Below, one piece after another: positions 4,884-9,523 of a stretch of 9,523 nt of DNA. The stretch spans positions 1 to 9,523 of the forward strand of contig CAZKTY010000034.1 in assembly GCA_964555825.1 (NCBI GenBank). Direction: 5' to 3'. Position 1 is the first letter of the stretch. Each line of letters starts with the position of its first letter. This stretch comes from CAIRYW01 sp964555825 (GTDB lineage Bacteria > Patescibacteriota > Minisyncoccia > Phycocordibacterales > CAIRYW01). The position numbers and the translations under genes were made by a program. The notes under the pieces were generated by a model. That model searched no databases, had not been told where the DNA came from, and saw nothing but the letters and a program-made list of their open reading frames with translations.

Positions 4884-5570
4884 TTACCAGCCTTTTTTCT
4901 CCAGACCTTTTTTAGCAGCATCAGTCTCAGCTTCTTGTTTACTCTTTCCTTTTCCTTCTCCAATGAGTTCTTTTCCGATATAAAGTCCCACAATAAATTC
5001 TTTATCATGATCTGGACCAATTTCTTTCAAAGTTTTGTAGGATGGCGTTAAACCAGTTTTCTCTTGAGCTTTTTCTTGGAAAGAACTTTTTGCATCTACG
5101 AAAAGTTTGTTCTTTTCAACATCATTCAATTTTGGAAATACAACTTTTTCAATAAATTTGTCAGCAGTCTCATATCCTTGATCTAGATATATTGCACCCA
5201 CAACAGATTCAAATGTATTCGCAAGGATATATTGTCTTGCTCTTCCTGTATCCTTTGCTTCACCTCTAGAAAGCAAAAGATGACTTTCAAAGCCTAGTTC
5301 ACTTGATATTGATGCAAGCATGACAGAGTTTACAAGTGCAGAACGGAGAGCTGTCAATTCACCTTCTGGTTTTTGTGGAAATTTATCAAAAAGGAATCTT
5401 GTAACAGAAAGTTCCAAAACAGCATCACCTAGGAACTCAAGCCTTTCATTGTGTTCAAAGACCTTTCCTTTGTTCTCATTTAAGTAAGAACGGTGAGTAA
5501 AGGCAGTTTTAATAAGGCTTTGATTTTTAAAATTAAAACCTAGTTTTTTTTCTAGAGTATTTAGATCCAT
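4884..5570 (-). CDS. rnc: Ribonuclease III
   Basis: RNase III cuts double-stranded RNA and matures rRNA precursors and some mRNAs as a homodimer. At 228 residues it is full length. The catalytic domain (about 1-148) holds the signature HNERLEFLGDAVL (40-52), with metal-binding residues Glu45 and Asp49, and NTFESVVGAIYLD (118-130) with catalytic Glu121. The position equal to E. coli Asp114 is Asn118. A double-stranded-RNA-binding domain spans about 157-226 (SSFQEKAQEKTGLTPSY ... GKGKSKQEAETDAAKKGLEK). It lies just after nusB on the minus strand, so both may share a transcript and both act in rRNA synthesis and processing. No Shine-Dalgarno is seen before the ATG at 5570; TAGCTAATTTCAG lies just upstream. 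Confidence 0.96.
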   Translation of the reverse strand: MDLNTLEKKLGFNFKNQSLIKTAFTHRSYLNENKGKVFEHNERLEFLGDAVLELSVTRFLFDKFPQKPEGELTALRSALVNSVMLASISSELGFESHLLLSRGEAKDTGRARQYILANTFESVVGAIYLDQGYETADKFIEKVVFPKLNDVEKNKLFVDAKSSFQEKAQEKTGLTPSYKTLKEIGPDHDKEFIVGLYIGKELIGEGKGKSKQEAETDAAKKGLEKKGW

Positions 5571-5605
5571 TGTCTGAAATTAGCTATTTCTTGCTGGCCA
5601 AGATA

Positions 5606-6466
5606 TTAAGNNNNNNNNNNATTTAGGTCAAGTATTTGAGACAGACCGAACCATTTTGCATCATCTAGCCCGCCTGAATTTCCAAGTCTTAATTCTCGGT
5701 ATTCTGCCTCAGCCATATAGTAAATTACTTGTTTTCTGACCTTCCCTTCAGAAGGGTGAGTTGCAATATATTCATTCTCTCCTAACTTATCAAATACATT
5801 AATGACCTTTGCACCCATTTCTTCTAAAACCTTTCTCTTAACAGCATCTTCGTCACTTTCACCATCTGTTATATGTCCTTTTGAAAGGGTCCATTTTCCA
5901 AAAACATCATGTACCAGACCCAAATACAATGATCCACCATCTCTTGCATAAACGACAGCTCCCACAAGTTTTTCAATAGGCATCTCTTCATAAGGAACTT
6001 CTACGCCATTTTGTTTTTTTCTCCTTGATTCTTCATCCTTTCCTGGTTCCCCGAGTTCTTTATAAACAGCACCTAAAACTCCGTTTATGAATTTACCTGA
6101 AGTCCCTCCTCCATATGTCTTTGCTAATTCGATTGCTTCATTGATCGCAACTTTAGCAGGAACCTGTGATCTATCAGAAAAAAGAAGCTCATAAAGTCCG
6201 ATACGCAAAACATTTCTATCAACATTTGCGATCTTTTCCAATGGCCAATCTGGGGCAGCTTTTTCGATTATCTTATCTAATTCCCTTTTCTTGCTTGCCA
6301 CTCCAACAGCCAGAGCTCTCATAAATTCATCATCTCCAGCTCCAGAAGCAAACTCCTCAATATCTCTGGTCATGATCTCTGGAATAGTAGAATTATCGTT
6401 GCCGTTGAAATCCCACTCAAATAGAGTTTGGAGTACGATTGATCTTGAAAGGTGCCTGTTTGCCAT
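5606..6466 (-). CDS. nusB: NusB antitermination factor fused to a Nudix hydrolase domain (end crosses an assembly gap)
   Basis: Residues 1-138 are NusB, the all-helical RNA-binding partner of S10 (NusE) that prevents early termination in rRNA operons. Typical marks are RHLSRSIVLQTLFEWDF near the start, NVDRNVLRIGLYELLF (81-96), VAINEAIELAKTYGG (106-120) and GKFINGVLGAVYK (124-136). After a charged linker (139-160), residues 165-282 are a Nudix domain. The Nudix box G197-x5-E203-x7-R211-K-x-x-E215-E216-x-G218 has Lys212 where the consensus Glu of the RE pair stands, one base away from Glu. A catalytic loss or a changed substrate is possible. The stop (5606-5608) is read through ten N whose length may be arbitrary, so the C-terminus is provisional; 282 residues are certain. 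It may be co-transcribed with rnc. There is no Shine-Dalgarno; a heptamer repeat lies before the ATG. Confidence 0.9.
   Translation of the reverse strand: MANRHLSRSIVLQTLFEWDFNGNDNSTIPEIMTRDIEEFASGAGDDEFMRALAVGVASKKRELDKIIEKAAPDWPLEKIANVDRNVLRIGLYELLFSDRSQVPAKVAINEAIELAKTYGGGTSGKFINGVLGAVYKELGEPGKDEESRRKKQNGVEVPYEEMPIEKLVGAVVYARDGGSLYLGLVHDVFGKWTLSKGHITDGESDEDAVKRKVLEEMGAKVINVFDKLGENEYIATHPSEGKVRKQVIYYMAEAEYRELRLGNSGGLDDAKWFGLSQILDLNXXXX
5611..5620. other. Assembly gap (10 N)
   Basis: A block of ten N marks a scaffold join inside the 3' end of the nusB-Nudix gene. The true length is unknown, so the final codons of that gene and its distance to rnc (about 40 bp as drawn) are uncertain. Confidence 0.99.
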
Positions 6467-6470
6467 TTTA

Positions 6471-6498
6471 GCTGTTAGCTTAAAGCTTTTAGCTTTTA
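6471..6498 (-). repeat. Four 7-bp tandem repeats in the nusB leader
   Basis: On the minus strand the heptamers AAAAGCT, AAAAGCT, TTAAGCT, AACAGCT follow one another and then AAAATGG begins nusB. The AGCT core recurs exactly every 7 bp (plus-strand 6471, 6478, 6485, 6492). TTAAGCT followed by AATAGTT also precedes trmD (about 371-384). Confidence 0.7.
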
Positions 6499-6532
6499 TA
6501 AATAAAGAACATGAATTAATAAAACGTTTGGT

Positions 6533-6745
6533 TTATTTTTTGGTTGTTTTTTTAGCCTTTTTCTCAGATTTTGTGACAACTTTTATTGCTGAAATTTCTT
6601 TGTAGAATCCACAAGTACCGCAAGCTCGGTGTTTTAGTTTAGCACTCTTGCATTTTGGACACACATTCAAAGCAGGCGCTTTTAGAGCGTGGTGACTTCT
6701 TCTGTTTCCGGTATGTGACCGGGTGCTTCGCATTCTTACTACCAT
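6533..6745 (-). CDS. rpmF: 50S ribosomal protein bL32
   Basis: bL32 is a small zinc-ribbon protein of the large subunit. In 70 residues it shows RNRRSHHALKAPA-type sequence (GNRRSHHALKAPAL, 13-26), the family mark, followed by a ribbon with Cys29, Cys32, Cys42 and Cys45 (CPKC ... CGTC) for one zinc ion. Residues 51-70 form a Lys-rich tail. The start MVVRMRSTRSHTG differs from the MAVP- start common in other bacteria and matches what I associate with Patescibacteria. The ATG at 6745 is preceded by a strong promoter only nine bases away. In other bacteria rpmF heads the plsX-fab-acpP-rnc cluster; here the next gene is nusB. Confidence 0.95.
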   Translation of the reverse strand: MVVRMRSTRSHTGNRRSHHALKAPALNVCPKCKSAKLKHRACGTCGFYKEISAIKVVTKSEKKAKKTTKK

Positions 6746-6754
6746 AATAAAGAC

Positions 6755-6782
6755 ATTATACTGATAGATAAGGAATAATCAA
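6755..6782 (-). promoter_or_regulatory. rpmF promoter, predicted leaderless start
   Basis: On the minus strand TTGATT (-35, 6777-6782), a 16-nt spacer and consensus TATAAT (-10, 6755-6760). Nine bases separate the hexamer from the ATG at 6745, so the transcript would begin at or within a few bases of the start codon. Confidence 0.78.
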
Positions 6783-6810
6783 GAGTTTTTCTTATAAAAC
6801 GTCTTTTTGC

Positions 6811-8946
6811 TTATTTTGTCTCGTTATAATTAGGATTTATATAGCAAGTTGCATGACTAACTTTTATATTAGTAATATTACTAGGAGAGCCACCTACCAT
6901 TTCTCCGCAAGATAATTTATATATCGTTTCGTTTGAAATACCTGTTGGATCTTTGTATATTCCGCTTACACCTGGTGAAAATGTGTTTATTAAAGTATTT
7001 CCCCTATATAAAGAACAAATGGAATTTGCGTCTGGATCAGTCGGAGTAATTACCCAAGAAAGATTACAATTACTTCCCTTACTTATAGTGTTAGGAATAA
7101 CAGAGAAAGAAGAAATTCCTACAGGTGAGACAGATTGAAACGCACATGATCCTCCAACAAAAGACTGTCCTGCTGCGCAAGTCGTACAACTTGGATAATT
7201 AACAGCTCCGTTAGGACAAGAACAACCAGAAGAATTATCAATTGATTTTGAGGATGTTTGACCTGATGCCCCAGCAGCGTTGTATGCAGCGATCTTGTAA
7301 TAATAAGTACCTGGATTTATTGACACACTCGAATCTGAATAGGAAGTAAGAGTTGTGCTAGCTATCTGAGAGTAGTTGGTTCCATCAGAAGAACGGTAGA
7401 TGTAATAACCTACTGCATTAGAAGTTGCATCCCAAGATAAGTTTGTAGGAGCTCCACAGGAAGAATTTCCAACAACTGCATTCAGGCCAGTCGGAATTGA
7501 TACAGGTATACACTGACTAGCATTTGGAACGGTAAATTTGATGGTATTTGATCCATTACTCCATGAACCATTGTATGCATATGATCTAGCTTCATACGTA
7601 TGACCTATTTGAAGAGTTGTACCTGTTCTTCCTCCAGTATTTGAGGCCCACAAAACTCCTCCGCTCGTTGAATAAACCACTAGATTTCCATCTCCTTGCA
7701 TATTCAAGCCTGAAGGTGTTCCTGTCTTTCCACCATTTCCGTTGACTGAACCCCATATAAAACCATTAGATGCATTATAAATAACTAGATTTCCATCTCC
7801 TTGCATAATTATTTTAGCTGAAGCTTTACCAGAAGTGTTTGATGACCATAAGGCTGCATTTGAAGAATTGTAAACCACCGCATTTCCATCTGTTTGTAGA
7901 GTCAGTCTAAATACTCCATTACAAGACGAAAGAGTTTGCCCAGGTGTAAGAGCTGCTCCAACAGCAAGTATTCCACAAGAAGAACTCTGTGAAGTAGAAG
8001 GCAGAGTATAAGAGGTTCCAATAGTTGCATCACCAACACAAATATCAGTACCATATGCACAATCTGCTGCTCCCACAGGTCTGACCGTGTCATCCAATAT
8101 ATGTGCTCCATAATAGCTAGCTCCTGATACTGCCCCCCAATTAAAAGTATATGAATTGGCATTGCAAGATAGAAAGCCACCGAGAGTGGTTACTACAGGG
8201 GGAATTGGAGAAACTGCTGTATTTGCACTGCAAGTTGTCCAAGCAGAAGAGAGATTGTTTCCATCAACAACTTGTACTGACATACTTTTGATACCTGGCG
8301 TTGTATAAGTCCTTGATTCTTGATTTACCCACCAACCCTGATTGCTTACAACATTAGAAACATCTGACCATAGATAATAATAACTTCCACTACCTCCAGA
8401 GCCAGTAGCTGTCCAAGTTACTTGATCACCAACCTGAGCTGAAGTTTTATTCGGGGAACAAGAAACGGTTGGAGGGCACGCACCACAAGTAATATTTGTT
8501 CCACAACCATTATCTATCGTCTGACCACAAGTACTTGGTGTACAAGAATTAGCAGAACAAGACCATTGAGGACTACCACAAGCAAGTGGGCAACTTCCAC
8601 ATTTTCCACCTGAATCACATGAGCCACAATAATCAACAGACGGGCTCAAATAAGCTACATTCCCTGAATAATATTTAACATCTGTAATATCACCTGATTT
8701 ATCCTGACAATTCTGACCTCCTCTTCCTCCTTGAGTACATACACTATATGAGGTTTTACTAGTACTACAATATGTTAAAGATGAGTTTGTATAAGGTCTA
8801 GTAAAAGATACAGTACACTCCTCGCCTTTATCAGAACCGCTTCTTGAAGGAGAGTTACAAGTTGCTGCTTCAACATTTGGAATTAGACCGACAAAAAATA
8901 ATAGTATGACAAACAGAAAAAATTTAAATTTAATACCTTTCATCAT
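6811..8946 (-). CDS. Secreted multidomain protein with bulb-type lectin, fibronectin III and PKD/Ig-like domains
   Basis: This is a 711-residue exported protein, probably an adhesin or sugar-binding surface protein. A signal peptide is clear (MMKGIKFKFF, hydrophobic core to about 22, likely cut after VEA at 27). Residues 30-165 are Cys-rich (CGSC, CGSCPLAC, CGAC). About 162-246 is a PKD/Ig-like domain. A fibronectin-III-like fold begins near 260 (FNWGAVSGASYY) and resumes near 446 (IGHTYEARSYAYNGSWS). Between the halves lies a bulb-type (monocot mannose-binding) lectin domain, about 328-442. It has three QxDxNxVxY sugar sites: QTDGNAVVY (351-359), QGDGNLVIY (382-390) and QGDGNLVVY (417-425). 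A second FnIII follows at 484-570, then a Cys-rich knot (575-601) and an Ig-like end (606-700). There is no C-terminal membrane anchor or sorting signal. It overlaps the upstream gene by ATGA, with GGAG ahead of the start. Confidence 0.88.
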   Translation of the reverse strand: MMKGIKFKFFLFVILLFFVGLIPNVEAATCNSPSRSGSDKGEECTVSFTRPYTNSSLTYCSTSKTSYSVCTQGGRGGQNCQDKSGDITDVKYYSGNVAYLSPSVDYCGSCDSGGKCGSCPLACGSPQWSCSANSCTPSTCGQTIDNGCGTNITCGACPPTVSCSPNKTSAQVGDQVTWTATGSGGSGSYYYLWSDVSNVVSNQGWWVNQESRTYTTPGIKSMSVQVVDGNNLSSAWTTCSANTAVSPIPPVVTTLGGFLSCNANSYTFNWGAVSGASYYGAHILDDTVRPVGAADCAYGTDICVGDATIGTSYTLPSTSQSSSCGILAVGAALTPGQTLSSCNGVFRLTLQTDGNAVVYNSSNAALWSSNTSGKASAKIIMQGDGNLVIYNASNGFIWGSVNGNGGKTGTPSGLNMQGDGNLVVYSTSGGVLWASNTGGRTGTTLQIGHTYEARSYAYNGSWSNGSNTIKFTVPNASQCIPVSIPTGLNAVVGNSSCGAPTNLSWDATSNAVGYYIYRSSDGTNYSQIASTTLTSYSDSSVSINPGTYYYKIAAYNAAGASGQTSSKSIDNSSGCSCPNGAVNYPSCTTCAAGQSFVGGSCAFQSVSPVGISSFSVIPNTISKGSNCNLSWVITPTDPDANSICSLYRGNTLINTFSPGVSGIYKDPTGISNETIYKLSCGEMVGGSPSNITNIKVSHATCYINPNYNETK

Positions 8947-9440
8947 TTATTCTCCAAAGCAATAAAAGTCGCGGATATTTCATTTTTACCAAGTATGTTA
9001 TCAGAAGAAGTAACATCAACTTTATCCCCGATCTTAAGTAAAGTTGTATCTGCAGGTTTTTCAATGAAAGGAGAAGGAGGAGTTGAACTTGCTTTGTCCT
9101 TCTCGTAAGTCTTATATTCAGCATTGTATTCGTCTGGACTCCTGAAAGACCTAGAGACAATTTTTGTACTCGATTGTAACAATACCTTTATTTCATTTCC
9201 GCTTGGCAAAGAGACCAAGACGGAAGAAGTATCAACTTCTTTTATCTCTCCAGAAAAATTTCTGATATCAGAAGAAGTTGGAATAGGTGCCTTAGGTACA
9301 AGATCGGAAGATTGAACTCCTGCTACTTGTTTTTTTGCTTCGCTAAAATTTTTGTATTCTAAACCACCCCAAAAACCAATAGCAGCAAAAAGCAAACAAA
9401 GTATACTGATCAAAATGATGAACGATTTTTTTTGTTTCAT
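8943..9440 (-). CDS. Membrane-anchored small beta-domain protein, DUF5666-like
   Basis: The protein has 165 residues with one N-terminal membrane helix (about 7-26, FIILISILCLLFAAIGFWGG) after MKQKK, so the rest should lie outside the membrane. After a Pro/Ser linker, residues 62-96 (FSGEIKEVDTSSVLV ... NEIKVLL) and 133-162 (TTLLKIGDKVDV ... ISATFIAL) form the two halves of a small beta barrel. The pattern, G-x-I-x-x-V-D then LKIGDKVDV, resembles DUF5666-type periplasmic domains. A Pro/Ser/Glu-rich insert (about 105-130) separates them. Function is unknown. It is the first gene of a two-gene unit with the lectin protein (stop TGA overlaps the next ATG), so the two may work together at the surface. 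A TATAAT lies at 9459-9464, 18 nt before the ATG; no -35 is visible. Confidence 0.8.
   Translation of the reverse strand: MKQKKSFIILISILCLLFAAIGFWGGLEYKNFSEAKKQVAGVQSSDLVPKAPIPTSSDIRNFSGEIKEVDTSSVLVSLPSGNEIKVLLQSSTKIVSRSFRSPDEYNAEYKTYEKDKASSTPPSPFIEKPADTTLLKIGDKVDVTSSDNILGKNEISATFIALENK
8952..8955 (-). promoter_or_regulatory. Ribosome-binding site of the lectin-protein gene
   Basis: GGAG lies five bases before the ATG at 8946, inside the end of the upstream gene. It is the clearest Shine-Dalgarno in the window and supports translation of the second gene of the pair, by coupling or internal initiation. Confidence 0.7.
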
Positions 9441-9458
9441 ATGCTCTTAATTGAATTA

Positions 9459-9464
9459 ATTATA
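9459..9464 (-). promoter_or_regulatory. Possible -10 box of the surface-protein unit
   Basis: A consensus TATAAT on the minus strand lies 18 nt before the ATG at 9440, within AT-rich sequence where chance matches are common. No -35 is seen at 16-18 nt. The rest of 9441-9523 shows no gene. Confidence 0.35.
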
Positions 9465-9523
9465 TAATTGATTCCAATTCTATTTTGATCAAAACTAACA
9501 AACAGTTTCCGACACATTTATAA

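Noticed and set aside
6781..6805. AT-rich hairpin (GTTTT/AAAAC with AAGA/TCTT) after the lectin gene as a terminator
   Set aside because: It has a bulge, no GC core and no T run, and it overlaps the rpmF -35 box; too weak to call.
7902..8180. 92-codon Leu-rich ORF inside the lectin gene
   Set aside because: It is an alternative-frame shadow of the multidomain protein, whose domains are convincing.
8930..9160. 76-codon Leu-rich ORF overlapping the DUF5666-like gene
   Set aside because: Out-of-frame shadow with low-complexity Leu runs; the 165-residue ORF has a clear membrane anchor and domain pattern.

Overview
The window looks like part of a Candidate Phyla Radiation (Patescibacteria) genome, probably Parcubacteria-like. 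The DNA is AT-rich and most genes lack a Shine-Dalgarno sequence. The L32 protein begins MVVRMR, a form I associate with this group. The SMC protein is very short, and the usual fatty-acid genes are absent from a locus that normally carries them. A run of ten N at 5611-5620 shows that this is a scaffolded, probably metagenomic, assembly.

Nearly everything is on the minus strand, so the genes read from high to low coordinates. At the high end is a two-gene unit for cell-surface proteins: a one-pass membrane-anchored protein with a DUF5666-like fold (8943-9440) overlaps by four bases (ATGA) a 711-residue secreted protein with PKD/Ig-like, fibronectin III and bulb-type lectin domains (6811-8946).

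Next comes a housekeeping block: rpmF (L32), a NusB-Nudix fusion, rnc (RNase III), smc, rpsP (S16), khpA (KH-domain RNA-binding protein), a 43-residue Lys/Gly-rich protein, and trmD (cut by the window edge). This follows the widespread bacterial order rpmF ... rnc-smc ... rpsP-khpA-rimM-trmD. The plsX/fab/acpP, ftsY, ffh and rimM genes usually found among these are missing here. One plus-strand ORF (4587-4847), with its own promoter and terminator, sits between smc and rnc.

Between smc and rpsP lies a 343-bp direct tandem duplication (1538-1880 and 1881-2223), identical as far as I can see by eye. It copies the first 30 codons of rpsP, its promoter, a hairpin and most of a small ORF or structured RNA. 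The duplication makes an in-frame chimera of the S16 N-terminus with the C-terminal part of the small ORF.

Two regulatory themes recur. Several genes (rpmF, smc, rpsP, the plus-strand ORF) have a -10 box only 8-10 nt before the start codon, which predicts leaderless mRNAs. Strong hairpins follow rpsP, khpA and the 43-residue gene, so the rpsP-trmD block looks split into separately started units.
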